From assembly GCF_003208655.1 (NCBI RefSeq), contig NZ_QKLU01000009.1:186001-250000 (forward strand): a stretch of DNA of 64,000 nt. The letters are read 5' to 3'. The notes under the pieces were generated by a model. It made no database searches and was not told where the DNA came from. It saw only the letters and a list, made by a program, of their open reading frames with translations. The stretch comes from Pedobacter nutrimenti. Its GTDB lineage: Bacteria; Bacteroidota; Bacteroidia; Sphingobacteriales; Sphingobacteriaceae. Of this stretch, positions 8,369-17,224 are shown piece after piece (position 1 is the first letter of the stretch; each line of letters starts with the position of its first letter). The translations under genes were made by a program, and so were the position numbers.

Positions 8369-9400
8369 ATGAGTCAAAATAGATTAGAACCTGGCAGTTC
8401 GTTGCACCAATATTATGATTTGTGCAGGGTAAAAAAGAAAATGGAAGAGCAACAAAGCCTTTGGCTGGATACCGTTTACGAAGGAAAAATGGGGCGGGTC
8501 AATTCTTCTTATACCGACGGAGGTACAGAATTTACTTTTGCGGATTACCGGCAGCAAATCCACACAGACACTTTAATCCATAGCCAGGTATCTGAACACA
8601 GTTCTGTAGAAATGACTTTTCTGCTGCATATGGATAAATTAATGGATCAGATAGATGGGAAGTTCAATTCCTATCATTCCATGCAGCAGAACATACACTA
8701 TGTTGCCCCTGGTTCACAGGTAAAGCTTTTCTGCGAAAAAGGAAAAAGATACCATAATTTTGATGTTTATATAGACCTTAAATCCCTGATCAAATGGGAA
8801 CTTCCCTATAAACCGCTTGATACATTTATCAATGCCATTTTGAACAGGAAAACAGCCAAGCTCTTTCCGGAAGACCTTCCGGTGAATGCTGCGACTATGG
8901 CTTTACTCCATGACATCCGCAACTGCAGGATGAAAGGAGTTGCCCGGGATATTTATATGAAAGCAAAGGTATTCGAGCTCCTCTCCCACCAGATTGACTG
9001 TCATGAAAAAAGAAAAAATGAACCCCGGCAGCAGCTGATTAAAAACAAATACCAGCTTGGGCCCTATGACCTGGACCTCATTCAGAAAATTGCGGGGTTC
9101 CTGGAAAAACATGCAGATGCCTTTACCAGTATCCAGGAGTTGTCCAGAATTTACGGGATGAATGAACACAAATTGAAAAATGGTTTTAAAGCCGTTTACG
9201 GAAAGGCCCTTTTTGAATATGCACAGGACATCCGGATGAACAGGGCAAAAAACCTGTTGCTTTCTACGAACAGATCGGTCAAAGAAATCGCTTATGAAAC
9301 CGGCTATAAAACCCCTGCTGCTTTTACGGCTGCCTTCAAGAGATATTTTGACCTACTGCCCAGGGACCTAAAGGAACAAAACCAGCTGTTGAAATTGTAA
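8369..9400 (+). CDS. AraC-family transcriptional regulator (PchR-like)
   Basis: A 343-residue regulator. The C-terminal third (about 235-340) holds two helix-turn-helix units; the second carries the AraC signature RSVKEIAYETGYKTPAAFTAAFKRYF. The N-terminal 220 residues have no cupin signature I can name but resemble PchR-type regulators, which sense iron-siderophore complexes and activate the cognate receptor. The gene is divergent from the siderophore receptor across a 108-base region, which is the usual PchR arrangement. Activation of the receptor by its ligand is inferred. A GAGAAA stretch lies upstream of the ATG but no clear Shine-Dalgarno. Confidence 0.88.
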   Translation: MSQNRLEPGSSLHQYYDLCRVKKKMEEQQSLWLDTVYEGKMGRVNSSYTDGGTEFTFADYRQQIHTDTLIHSQVSEHSSVEMTFLLHMDKLMDQIDGKFNSYHSMQQNIHYVAPGSQVKLFCEKGKRYHNFDVYIDLKSLIKWELPYKPLDTFINAILNRKTAKLFPEDLPVNAATMALLHDIRNCRMKGVARDIYMKAKVFELLSHQIDCHEKRKNEPRQQLIKNKYQLGPYDLDLIQKIAGFLEKHADAFTSIQELSRIYGMNEHKLKNGFKAVYGKALFEYAQDIRMNRAKNLLLSTNRSVKEIAYETGYKTPAAFTAAFKRYFDLLPRDLKEQNQLLKL

Positions 9401-9411
9401 AAGGCTGTTTA

Positions 9412-10140
9412 TTATTCCCGGCCGAAATGCTCTAGATTTCCTTCTGCATTAAATCCAATGGCATACCGCTCACGGCTCCCTGAAATGCCAACAGGAAACC
9501 ATCGTATTTCGTTTTTCCATATCGAAATATAAGTATTGTTCAGGGGCACCGCTCCTTCAATTTCCATTGCCTTCTGGTTATACACCCGGGCAACCCTGGC
9601 CACATACACAAATTTTAATTTTGTCAAAGGGATCAGCCTGCCCTGTACATCATCCATGACAGACAATTGCTGCGGCCCGGCTGCAGACCACTTCCCATTC
9701 CCATACTGATAATTATCAACATATTTTGGATTGAAGGGGTGCTGAAGCATAATAAAAATACGTCCGTCATCAAAAAAGGAAATGGTAGAATAGATGTACA
9801 TCTTTTTTCCAACATACCTGGGGAGTTTTTTTAAGGCCCTTTCTGCCCGGAGCAATCTAATTGTATCGGTTAAAAAGCCTGTAATCTTTTGTTCCATATG
9901 CCGCAAAGAATGTTTGGTGGTATGGCTTGTTATTATACTTATACTGCTGCTCACTATTTTTGTAATCGCACTGGATTCAGCTTTGGTAAAGCCCATCACA
10001 TCTCTATCGGCTGGGGATGTAGCCGGCTTTTGTTTCACTGAGGCCGAATCCGTACTAAAAGTCTCTTCAATACTTTTGGATAAGGGCCTGCAACTAAAAA
10101 AGAGCATTGCAAAAAAAACGAAGCTTATTAATTTCATCAT
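9412..10140 (-). CDS. uncharacterised lipoprotein
   Basis: I do not recognise the family. From the ATG at 10140 the protein has 242 residues and starts MMKLISFVFFAMLFFSC, a lipoprotein signal with the modified Cys after LFFS. A longer reading from 10179 would overlap the upstream gene and bury this signal, so 10140 is preferred; it lies four bases after the upstream stop. The rest is soluble, with a Ser/Thr-rich linker (about 20-55), an amphipathic middle and a beta-rich second half. It is the last gene of a five-gene minus-strand cluster of small membrane proteins and is likely anchored to the outer or inner membrane facing the periplasm. Confidence 0.7.
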   Translation of the reverse strand: MMKLISFVFFAMLFFSCRPLSKSIEETFSTDSASVKQKPATSPADRDVMGFTKAESSAITKIVSSSISIITSHTTKHSLRHMEQKITGFLTDTIRLLRAERALKKLPRYVGKKMYIYSTISFFDDGRIFIMLQHPFNPKYVDNYQYGNGKWSAAGPQQLSVMDDVQGRLIPLTKLKFVYVARVARVYNQKAMEIEGAVPLNNTYISIWKNEIRWFPVGISGSRERYAIGFNAEGNLEHFGRE

Positions 10141-10144
10141 TTGA

Positions 10145-11125
10145 TCAATTGATTTCTTCCAGATCACTTGCAAAAGCAATTCTGGAAGGATCTTCTTTAA
10201 GGTAAAATATATCTATATATTCTTGTCTGGTCATGTGCAGATCCAGCAGGTCGACAATTCTTTTAAAACTGACCTGGTGTACCTGCTGTTGCTCATCGGT
10301 ATATTCCAATAAGAATTCGACATTGGGCTGTTCATTGATGTAAAGCCCGGTTTGTCTTGCATTCAGCAATCGTGCCCTTGCCCTGAGTCCTTTAAATTTA
10401 ATGTTTACCGCCTGTTTGGTCTGGCCACTGAAACGGCCAATCAAATAGCCTAAAAGGCCATAGAACACCAGTATAACCGGGCAAAGCAACAGCGGGTGTC
10501 CAAAGCTCATAAAGCGCCATCCTGCCCCATGACTTTCCAGCTGATATGAAAAGAGATAATAAGCCATAATGGCCATCAGAAGACTCAACCATCCTATAAA
10601 AATCATACCGATGATACCTTTTTTGATGCGCGCTTCTGTACTTGAAAATATAAAATAAGGAATGCCTTTCAAATCCTTGTCCAACAGCAGATCAACTTTT
10701 TTACCCACTTCAAAACGATGTTCATAAGGCCTGGCATCATTTACACCTGCCACTTGATTGATTTCTGTTCCGGCCAGGTTTTTAAAAGAAAGCATCAGCT
10801 CATAGGTTTCATACCTCGCTCCTGCTTTAGATAATTGAACTGCCTTTAAAATTTTCGCTTCCCGCTGCAACCCTTCCCTTTTTAATTTTTCTATGTTGTG
10901 CTTTGACCTGAAAACGTTTAGGATCCATTTGTTAAAAAAACGAATCAAAAGAATAATCCACAACAGTACTGAAAGTCCTAAAATCCCTAAAGCCAGCCAG
11001 GGATCTTCCTGCTTCAATGCACTGACATCCACATCACTATTTATCGTATAGTACAAGATCATAGGAAATGGAATGGCAAAAAAAAGAGAAAAAAGTATCC
11101 AGAAGTTAAATGATCCCTGTTTCAT
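10145..11125 (-). CDS. membrane protein with two DUF3592-like domains
   Basis: A 326-residue protein with four hydrophobic helices: about 10-27, 43-63, 172-193 and 208-230. After each helix pair comes a beta-rich domain with the DUF3592-like pattern: AKILKAVQLSKAGARYETYELMLSF near 93, and ARLLNARQTGLYINEQPNVEF near 253. The two halves look like an internal duplication. The function of this family is unknown. It sits four bases upstream of the lipoprotein gene and 69 bases downstream of a zinc-ribbon membrane protein on the same strand, so cotranscription is likely. Confidence 0.7.
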   Translation of the reverse strand: MKQGSFNFWILFSLFFAIPFPMILYYTINSDVDVSALKQEDPWLALGILGLSVLLWIILLIRFFNKWILNVFRSKHNIEKLKREGLQREAKILKAVQLSKAGARYETYELMLSFKNLAGTEINQVAGVNDARPYEHRFEVGKKVDLLLDKDLKGIPYFIFSSTEARIKKGIIGMIFIGWLSLLMAIMAYYLFSYQLESHGAGWRFMSFGHPLLLCPVILVFYGLLGYLIGRFSGQTKQAVNIKFKGLRARARLLNARQTGLYINEQPNVEFLLEYTDEQQQVHQVSFKRIVDLLDLHMTRQEYIDIFYLKEDPSRIAFASDLEEIN

Positions 11126-11193
11126 TTTTTAGTTTTTATGGTTCATTTGTTTAATAAAAACTCCCTTATCATTTATGTTAAAAACAACCAGGC

Positions 11194-11928
11194 TCAGGGT
11201 TGTTGAGGTCTTTGTACAGCCAGGATATTAACCCTGCGGTTTTTGTCATGACCCGGGTCTTCAAAACCCGAAAACCTAAGGTCCTTTAGGGCATAAGTGA
11301 ACGGATTGGTTTCATCAAAATCTTTAGCGGCCAGAGACAAATCATTCCAGGTTAGGTCCCCAGAATCCTTAAAATGCCGCAAGACAGTTATTTTATCGGC
11401 CGCTTTATCAATCGTTTTCACTTTAAACAGGGTATACTTTGTCTGCCCGGCACCCGGTCCTTCCATCACCACAACCTTGTATATGTCCCCTGCTTTGGGA
11501 TCCTTTAAATAAAGTGCCGTATTTTCGCGTTCTTTCTGGTAGGGCTGTTCGTCCTTATTGCCCAGCAGTCCTAATCGATCAGCAGCAAAAATACCACCAA
11601 CCAAAAGAAAGCAGCCTAAAGCCACCCCGATCACCCGCTTTCCATAAGCACTCAGTTTAACTGAGGTGAGCACGGGAATACTTTCTTTTTCGCTTTCAAA
11701 AAAATGTTTCAGTTCCTCATTCCATTGCCCCACAGGGATAGATGTTTCGCAAATATTACAGCGTAGTGTCCCAGAAATTTTAGGAAGCCGCTGGGTGACC
11801 ACGCCATTCTGCTCCATTTGCAGAAAAGTCATTTCCAGACCTCCCTTTCTCAGGCAGGAAGGACAAACACAAGCCACCAGTGGAAGTGTTTTCAAAGGAA
11901 TGTAATTTGTGGTGAATCCAAAAATCAT
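11194..11928 (-). CDS. zinc-ribbon-like single-pass membrane protein
   Basis: A 244-residue protein that I cannot assign to a named family. Residues about 20-65 carry two Cys-x2-Cys pairs (CPSC after CV, and CNIC) arranged like a zinc ribbon. A basic patch then leads to one membrane helix at about 99-117 (RVIGVALGCFLLVGGIFAA). The C-terminal 120 residues form a soluble domain with ...AGDIYKVVVMEGPGAGQTKYTLFKVKTI..., which looks beta-rich. If the zinc ribbon is cytoplasmic, the C-terminal domain faces the periplasm. Middle gene of the uncharacterised minus-strand cluster. Confidence 0.65.
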   Translation of the reverse strand: MIFGFTTNYIPLKTLPLVACVCPSCLRKGGLEMTFLQMEQNGVVTQRLPKISGTLRCNICETSIPVGQWNEELKHFFESEKESIPVLTSVKLSAYGKRVIGVALGCFLLVGGIFAADRLGLLGNKDEQPYQKERENTALYLKDPKAGDIYKVVVMEGPGAGQTKYTLFKVKTIDKAADKITVLRHFKDSGDLTWNDLSLAAKDFDETNPFTYALKDLRFSGFEDPGHDKNRRVNILAVQRPQQP

Positions 11929-11952
11929 AATCTGATGTTTATTTAAATGTGC

Positions 11953-12279
11953 TTAAAAATCTGCCTTCTGCAGTCGTTTGATCTGCCTGTATTGCAGTAC
12001 ACCTTTGCGGATAAAAACAAGACCAAGTATCCCCATGAATACCAGTATTCCCCATTTACCAATAAGCTTATACAATAGCGCTGTTCCTTCGTTCATGGAA
12101 ATGTGGCCTCCATTTATTTCCCATTTCTGTATCTGGAAAAATTCCAGGATACCGGCGGTTGCAAAAAAGACCCCAATCAATATATTGGCTATCGCTTTGA
12201 CATAAGATTCTCTCTTAGATCCGTTATACATGGACCCTGCTTCAAAGTCGGTAAGCCCTGCTCTTTTTTCATTTTTCAT
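11953..12279 (-). CDS. small two-helix membrane protein
   Basis: A 108-residue protein with a polar N-terminal 25 residues and two hydrophobic helices, about 28-46 (AIANILIGVFFATAGILEF) and 73-91, separated by a short loop, with a basic C-terminus. No recognisable family. It lies 25 bases upstream of the zinc-ribbon protein gene and 86 bases downstream of the DUF4870-like gene, all on the minus strand, so it probably belongs to the same transcript. Its shape fits an accessory subunit of a membrane complex, but this is speculation. Confidence 0.6.
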   Translation of the reverse strand: MKNEKRAGLTDFEAGSMYNGSKRESYVKAIANILIGVFFATAGILEFFQIQKWEINGGHISMNEGTALLYKLIGKWGILVFMGILGLVFIRKGVLQYRQIKRLQKADF

Positions 12280-12365
12280 TGTCTTAACGTTTTTTTGATG
12301 CTGCTTAATGTAACCAGATTTTAAAATCCGGCCTTAAATCTGTCTTCCGGCAAAGGGTCTGATTT

Positions 12366-12689
12366 CTAGTCAAGAAAAGAAAATTTATGCTCGAAAGCTT
12401 TTCCCAAAATGGGTACAGGTTTCAGCGCACCATTTGCCGCATTGATCATCCCCAAAATCCAAAACACCAAAATGACCAGGCCAAAGACACCGAGAAAAGA
12501 AAGCGCCGGAACCACCGAGGCAATCACCTGAAGTGCTACGCTGAAAATAATGCTCACAATAGCAAGGCCTAAAGCTTGTTTCAAATGATATTTAAGCAGA
12601 TCATCTGCTTTTTCCTTTCCTGAAAAATAAGCGATCAACCAGCCGATCAGTGTCACATAGGATACGATAGATAAAGTTTTGTTGTTCAT
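12366..12689 (-). CDS. DUF4870/Tic20-like membrane protein
   Basis: A 107-residue inner-membrane protein with three hydrophobic segments (about 7-22, 40-64 and 66-84) and the DUF4870-like pattern LLKYHLKQALGLAIV, in which the HLKQAL motif sits between the first and second helices. The function of DUF4870 is unknown; a remote likeness to the chloroplast import component Tic20 is used in naming. It is the first gene of the minus-strand cluster reaching to 9412 and is divergent from the TPR/HTH regulator, with direct repeats in the space between them. Confidence 0.75.
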   Translation of the reverse strand: MNNKTLSIVSYVTLIGWLIAYFSGKEKADDLLKYHLKQALGLAIVSIIFSVALQVIASVVPALSFLGVFGLVILVFWILGMINAANGALKPVPILGKAFEHKFSFLD

Positions 12690-12760
12690 GATACTTTTGT
12701 TTAAATTGTGATGACCACAAAGTTCAACCTAAACATCAGCCGGTTCCAAATCCAGGCCCC

Positions 12761-12808
12761 CTACAATACATCTACGCCTGTTTCATCGAGTGTCTACAAT
12801 GCGACTAC
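12761..12808. repeat. two direct repeats in the divergent control region
   Basis: CTACAATACATCTAC at 12761-12775 and CTACAATGCGACTAC at 12794-12808 match at 12 of 15 positions and start 33 bases apart, about three helical turns. They lie between the DUF4870-like gene and the TPR/HTH regulator and have the geometry of a paired binding site on one DNA face. Confidence 0.5.
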
Positions 12809-12901
12809 AAACTAAAACAACTATCTGAAAAACAAATAATTAAGACATAAACCAAAACTTAAAATTCCTGTATTTTCCTTAGCCTTTCCCAAATTATTGA
12901 G

Positions 12902-12909
12902 TAGTTTTG
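12902..12909 (+). promoter_or_regulatory. promoter -7 element of the TPR/HTH regulator
   Basis: TAGTTTTG matches TAnnTTTG and ends five bases before the ATG at 12915. The transcript would start at or near the start codon. No clear -33 TTTG is visible. Confidence 0.4.
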
Positions 12910-12914
12910 GGTAT

Positions 12915-14741
12915 ATGAGATCTACCCTATGTTTATGTTTTATCTGTTGTCTTTTGCTGTCCAGGTTCCTGTTTGCCCAAAGCAGGCTTTCGGACAGCTT
13001 GCAATCTGCCCTGGAACGGCCCCATGTTACCGGCAAAGAAAAGGCAGAGCTGCTCATCAGGCTTGCAGAAATTTATCGCGTAGATAAGAACTTCAAACTT
13101 GCAACCGAAAAAGCCAGACAAAGTGCCACAGTTGCCCTAAGTCATAAAAACTACACTGAAGCTACAAAAGCTTATACGATGCTGCTCAACATTAAAACCA
13201 GCACACAGCAGTTTAAAACTTTAAAATCAACAGCAGATTCTGCCCTGTTTTTTGCAGAAAAGTCGGGTAATCCGGCTGCAATGGCATCTGCTTACTATGC
13301 CCAGGCCTTACTTTATAAAGCATTGGATAATGCCGATGATGTGGTCAAATATTGTAATCTGGGGTTAAAGCAATTGGAAAAATCCCCTGATCCTTATATA
13401 GCCGCTAAAATTTATTACCGCTTGTATGCCGTCCATAGTGCCTGGAATGATCAGCCTAAAGTTAACGAATATGCCCGAATGGCAACAGAAAACGCGCTAA
13501 AAGCGAAAGATTATAATTTATTAAGCAATTGCTATACAGCAATGTCCGTGGCAAAGTCCAATCCGGACAGCATCCTGTTGTATCTTAAAAAGTCCGAATT
13601 GCTTTACCAGCAGTATCCCGGACAAGTTGCCGATTATACTTATGCCATTGCTTGCATCAATCTGTCCAGTGCTTACCTGAAGTATTTTCCCCCTACAGAC
13701 TTGCTGGCAGAAAAACAAGGTATCTATTATGCCACACAAGCAAGGGCTGTACTCAAAAACACAGAAAACAGTCAGGAAGTTATTGCAAGCAGTCTGGGTA
13801 TCCTGAGTGAATATGCCAAAAGAGATGGCCATCTGGCCCAGGCAGAAAGTTATCTTTTAGCGGCTTATAAAGTCATGCAAGGTCAGCAAACACCTTATTA
13901 TCATACGATGATCAATGTGACACAGGCCCTTGCTGATTTTTACGGACAGCAGCAAGATTATAAAAAGGCCGCCCATTTCCAGAAAGAAGTGAACCAGTAC
14001 AGTCAAAAAAACTTTAACCAGGAACAAGCCACAACAGCACAAAAACTGGAAATACAATATGAAACAGAACGAAAAAACAATGAAGTAAGAATTCTAAAAG
14101 AGAAAGAGAAAAACCGCAGGATTCAAAACTACCTCTATGGCTGTATTGCCATCGCCTCCCTGCTGGGCCTGCTCTTCATGTTCAGGTCTTACCATTTTAA
14201 ACTGCGTTACTCCCTGCAACGGGAAAAACAGCTTCAACTGGAAAAACAGGATTCCGAATTGCAGTTAAAACTGGAACAGGAAGAGCAGGCCCGGCTAAAG
14301 GCAGAGCAACTGCTTCTTGCCGCCCAGCAAGAGCAGCTCAAAAAAGAGGCCATGGCCAATGCCTTGCAATTGGATCACAAGAATCAAATGTTGCACAGCA
14401 TAAAAAATAAACTCAGTGACGGAGCCCCAGTGAACATGCATAAAATCCTGAAAGAAGAAATGATACTCGACAGCGATTTTGAACAGGCCAAACTTCAGAT
14501 CCAGCAGGTACACCCTGATTTCTTTCACCTGATCAATGGGCAGGCGCAAAAAAAACTTAGCCCTCTTGACTTAAAACTTTGTGCCTACCTGTACCTTAAA
14601 ATGGATACCCGGCAAATTGCCCAGCTAATGCACATTGAAGCAAAAAGCGTTCGAATGAGTCGGTACCGGATTAAACAAAAACTGGGATTGGAAAAGCAAG
14701 ACGACTTAAATACCTTTCTTCAACGTCTGGGCAACTCATGA
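12915..14741 (+). CDS. TPR-repeat membrane protein with C-terminal HTH
   Basis: A 608-residue regulator from the ATG at 12915; a TTG at 12897 would lie upstream of the promoter element and only dilute the signal peptide. Order: signal peptide (cleavage near LFAQS), TPR repeats in the periplasm (about 20-370), one membrane helix near 405-425 (YLYGCIAIASLLGLLFMF), a Glu/Gln-rich coiled coil (about 435-500) and a C-terminal helix-turn-helix (LSPLDLKLCAYLYLKMDTRQIAQLMHIE..., about 545-605) of LuxR-like shape. This layout, with outside TPR sensor and cytoplasmic DNA-binding domain on one chain, is common in Bacteroidota. Its target is probably the divergent minus-strand membrane-protein cluster or itself (inferred). 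Confidence 0.82.
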   Translation: MRSTLCLCFICCLLLSRFLFAQSRLSDSLQSALERPHVTGKEKAELLIRLAEIYRVDKNFKLATEKARQSATVALSHKNYTEATKAYTMLLNIKTSTQQFKTLKSTADSALFFAEKSGNPAAMASAYYAQALLYKALDNADDVVKYCNLGLKQLEKSPDPYIAAKIYYRLYAVHSAWNDQPKVNEYARMATENALKAKDYNLLSNCYTAMSVAKSNPDSILLYLKKSELLYQQYPGQVADYTYAIACINLSSAYLKYFPPTDLLAEKQGIYYATQARAVLKNTENSQEVIASSLGILSEYAKRDGHLAQAESYLLAAYKVMQGQQTPYYHTMINVTQALADFYGQQQDYKKAAHFQKEVNQYSQKNFNQEQATTAQKLEIQYETERKNNEVRILKEKEKNRRIQNYLYGCIAIASLLGLLFMFRSYHFKLRYSLQREKQLQLEKQDSELQLKLEQEEQARLKAEQLLLAAQQEQLKKEAMANALQLDHKNQMLHSIKNKLSDGAPVNMHKILKEEMILDSDFEQAKLQIQQVHPDFFHLINGQAQKKLSPLDLKLCAYLYLKMDTRQIAQLMHIEAKSVRMSRYRIKQKLGLEKQDDLNTFLQRLGNS

Positions 14742-15611
14742 AGCACGCTTGTGTTTCCACCTTTTATGGCTCCACAACCAATAAGCAGGCTCTTTATTGA
14801 TCATGTCCTCCAGGAAGCGGGTATGCAGTTCTGTAATTTCAAATTCAGCAGTTTGCTCTGGATGCAGGCAAAGCGGAATACAGTCCACCGTATAATACCC
14901 CCTTTTGACATAATTGATTTTAAAGTAAAAAATAGGCTGTCCGGTTTTTTTTGCAATCTTTTCTATTCCAAGTTGTACAGCAGTTTGCTGGTGCAAAAAA
15001 GTGGTCCAGTAATTGGATTCACCCGTTGAAGGGGCCTGGTCATTGCCAAAACTAAACATGGTAGACGTATTTTTACTCTCCTGTATAGCCCTAAAAGTTT
15101 GTCGCATGGCAATTAATTTATTACCAAACCGGCTCCTCACAGTTTTAAACCAATTGTCAAATACCGGGTTGCTCAAAGGTTTATAAATGGGGTAATGAGC
15201 CGCCTTAAAATTCAATCCGATACCTAAAGTACCCCATTCCCAGTTCCCGTAATGTGCAGAGCAAATCAGAATACTTTCCCCCCTTTCCAGGTAAGCTTGC
15301 ACCTGCTCTTTATTTTTAAACACAAAACGTTTTAGAACTTCCTCTTTCGAAATGCTGTTCATTTTTACAATTTCAACAATCAGTTCAGCCAGGTACCTGA
15401 AAAACCGTTTTTCAATAGAAGCAATTTCTGTTTGTGTTTTTTCAGGAAAAGCCAGGCTTAAATTTTCCCTCACGACCTTTCTCCGGTATCTGAATACCCG
15501 GTACAGCAGGATATACAATACATCGGCCACAAAATAAAGCACGCGCAAGGGGATCAGGGACAACAGGCATAAAAAAAATACGCCCAGCCGGGAAAAAAAC
15601 TTGTTGATCAT
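14736..15611 (-). CDS. LpxL/HtrB-family lysophospholipid acyltransferase
   Basis: A 291-residue membrane-bound acyltransferase that adds a secondary acyl chain to lipid A precursors or a related lipid. The N-terminal membrane helix (MINKFFSRLGVFFLCLLS) is followed by the catalytic HX4E motif in CSAHYGNWEWG near residue 130. The open frame extends back to 15785, but that stretch begins inside the tRNA terminator, so the ATG at 15611 is chosen; it gives the normal family length. The 3' end overlaps the convergent TPR/HTH gene by six bases. Exact acceptor and acyl donor cannot be told from sequence. Confidence 0.88.
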   Translation of the reverse strand: MINKFFSRLGVFFLCLLSLIPLRVLYFVADVLYILLYRVFRYRRKVVRENLSLAFPEKTQTEIASIEKRFFRYLAELIVEIVKMNSISKEEVLKRFVFKNKEQVQAYLERGESILICSAHYGNWEWGTLGIGLNFKAAHYPIYKPLSNPVFDNWFKTVRSRFGNKLIAMRQTFRAIQESKNTSTMFSFGNDQAPSTGESNYWTTFLHQQTAVQLGIEKIAKKTGQPIFYFKINYVKRGYYTVDCIPLCLHPEQTAEFEITELHTRFLEDMINKEPAYWLWSHKRWKHKRAS

Positions 15612-15783
15612 CGCAGGTGTAGTTGTTAATGCCGCAAAATTAAATGACACATTAAAAAAATCTGCCATTGAAATGTAGAATTTGCCGTTAAAAGGTTCCC
15701 GGAAAAGAATAAGGACAATCAGCGCACTGAAATTCAAGATTCGCTCGCGTAGTTTTTTACACGCTGCATAAAAGCTTTTAAAC

Positions 15784-15828
15784 AAAAAAAAGTTGGTGTC
15801 CGGCGGTATCGCCTTAAACCAACTTTTT
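15784..15828 (-). terminator. terminator of the tRNA operon
   Basis: On the minus strand an 11-base-pair stem (AAAAAGTTGGT with ACCAACTTTTT) encloses a smaller hairpin (GGCG-GTAT-CGCC on the plus strand) and runs into eight Ts. It starts 10 bases after the last tRNA and fits a rho-independent terminator. Confidence 0.85.
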
Positions 15829-15838
15829 ACTTTTTATG

Positions 15839-15910
15839 TAGCCCGTAGGGGAATCGAACCCCTGTTTCCAGAATGAAAATCTGGCGTCCTAACCCCTAGA
15901 CGAACGGGCC
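15839..15910 (-). tRNA. tRNA-Glu (anticodon TTC), copy 1
   Basis: A 72-base cloverleaf: acceptor GGCCCGT pairs with ACGGGCT (one G-U at 1:72), discriminator A, anticodon stem CCAGA/TCTGG around TTTTCAT with anticodon TTC, and T arm CAGGGGTTCGATTCCCCT. CCA is not encoded. It differs from the second copy by a single base in the D loop (T here, G at 16113 on the minus strand). Confidence 0.96.
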
Positions 15911-15918
15911 ATTAAAAT

Positions 15919-15937
15919 AAAGCACTTACCGTGCTTT
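15919..15937 (-). other. inter-tRNA spacer hairpin, copy 1
   Basis: AAAGCAC-TTACC-GTGCTTT forms a 7-base-pair stem in the spacer between initiator tRNA copy 1 and tRNA-Glu copy 1. The second spacer has the same loop with the closing pair changed from C:G to T:A, a compensatory change. A role in tRNA processing is inferred. Confidence 0.6.
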
Positions 15938-15942
15938 CCAGG

Positions 15943-16015
<73 letters not shown>

Positions 16016-16060
16016 CTATATCTTTTCAATAAAAACCTCCATCGCTGCAGAGATTTTAAG

Positions 16061-16132
16061 TAGCCCGTAGGGGAATCGAACCCCTGTTTCCAGAATGAAA
16101 ATCTGGCGTCCTCACCCCTAGACGAACGGGCC
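16061..16132 (-). tRNA. tRNA-Glu (anticodon TTC), copy 2
   Basis: Identical to copy 1 except for one D-loop base: C at plus-strand 16113 against A at 15891. All stems are intact, so both copies should be functional. It lies between the two initiator tRNAs in transcription order. Confidence 0.96.
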
Positions 16133-16139
16133 ATTAAAT

Positions 16140-16158
16140 AAAGCATTTACCATGCTTT
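16140..16158 (-). other. inter-tRNA spacer hairpin, copy 2
   Basis: AAAGCAT-TTACC-ATGCTTT is the partner of the hairpin at 15919-15937. The loop-closing pair is T16146:A16152 where copy 1 has C15925:G15931. Confidence 0.6.
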
Positions 16159-16163
16159 CCAGG

Positions 16164-16236
<73 letters not shown>

Positions 16237-16345
16237 CTATTTACAATTTAAAAGCTTAAAAGAACTATTCTGTGTTGTTTTTAAATTGGTCTGCAAAGAT
16301 ATATTTCGTTTCTTTGCAATGCAAATTTATTTTAAAAAAAATTCC

Positions 16346-17224
16346 ATGACCCATAAAGCAGGTTTTGTAAGTATAATCGGGAAGCCAAATGTTGGCAAAT
16401 CGACCCTAATGAACGCCCTGATCGGCGAAAAACTTTCGATCATTACACCTAAAGCACAGACCACCCGTCACCGCATTTTAGGTATAGTCAATGAAGAAGA
16501 TTACCAGATTGTCTTTTCCGACACCCCGGGAATCATCAAACCGCGCTACGGACTGCAGGATTCTATGATGAGTTCTGTCAATGGCGCGCTCTCGGATGCA
16601 GACCTTATTTTGTTCGTGACCGACATCAATGAAGAGCACGATGAAAATGATGTATTAGAGAAAATAGAAAAAACAACCATTCCCCTGATCGTACTGATCA
16701 ATAAGATCGACAATGCCACTCAGGGACAGGTCGAAGAAAAAATGGCATACTGGACAGAAAAATTAAATCCTAAGCACGTTTTTGCTATCTCAGCTCTTCA
16801 TCAGTATAATTTAAACGGAATTATGGACACCGTGCTCGATTTTTTACCAGAGCACCCGGCTTATTATGATAAGGAAGACCTGACAGACCGCAACCAACGT
16901 TTCTTTGTTTCTGAGATCATCCGGGAAAAAATCTTTAATAATTACCAGAAAGAGATCCCTTACAGTACCGAAGTTGTGGTTACCGCCTTTAAAGAAGAAG
17001 AAAAAATCACCAGGATCAGTGCAGAAATCATTGTAGAACGGGATTCCCAGAAAAACATCCTTATTGGAAAAGGAGGCTCGATGTTAAAAAAAGTAGGGAT
17101 GGAAGCCCGTAAGGATATTGAGAAATTTTTGGATCAGAAAGTTTTTCTTGAAACCTTTGTAAAAGTATTGCCGGACTGGCGCAGTAAAAAGAATTATTTA
17201 AAAAGTTTCGGGTACGAAAATTAA
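16346..17224 (+). CDS. era: GTPase Era
   Basis: Essential GTPase that binds 16S rRNA near its 3' end during 30S subunit maturation. From the ATG at 16346 it has 292 residues, the normal length; the frame extends to 16286 without Era-like sequence. GTPase motifs: GKPNVGKST (G1, about residues 12-20), DTPG (G3, near 60) and NKID (G4, near 125). The C-terminal KH domain carries ILIGKGGSMLKKVG (about 240). It lies upstream of der, but a separate promoter and a 111-base gap stand between them. Confidence 0.96.
   Translation: MTHKAGFVSIIGKPNVGKSTLMNALIGEKLSIITPKAQTTRHRILGIVNEEDYQIVFSDTPGIIKPRYGLQDSMMSSVNGALSDADLILFVTDINEEHDENDVLEKIEKTTIPLIVLINKIDNATQGQVEEKMAYWTEKLNPKHVFAISALHQYNLNGIMDTVLDFLPEHPAYYDKEDLTDRNQRFFVSEIIREKIFNNYQKEIPYSTEVVVTAFKEEEKITRISAEIIVERDSQKNILIGKGGSMLKKVGMEARKDIEKFLDQKVFLETFVKVLPDWRSKKNYLKSFGYEN

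Noticed and set aside
15612..15785. N-terminal extension of the acyltransferase
   Set aside because: It begins inside the tRNA operon terminator and is not family-like; ATG at 15611 fits the LpxL/HtrB start.
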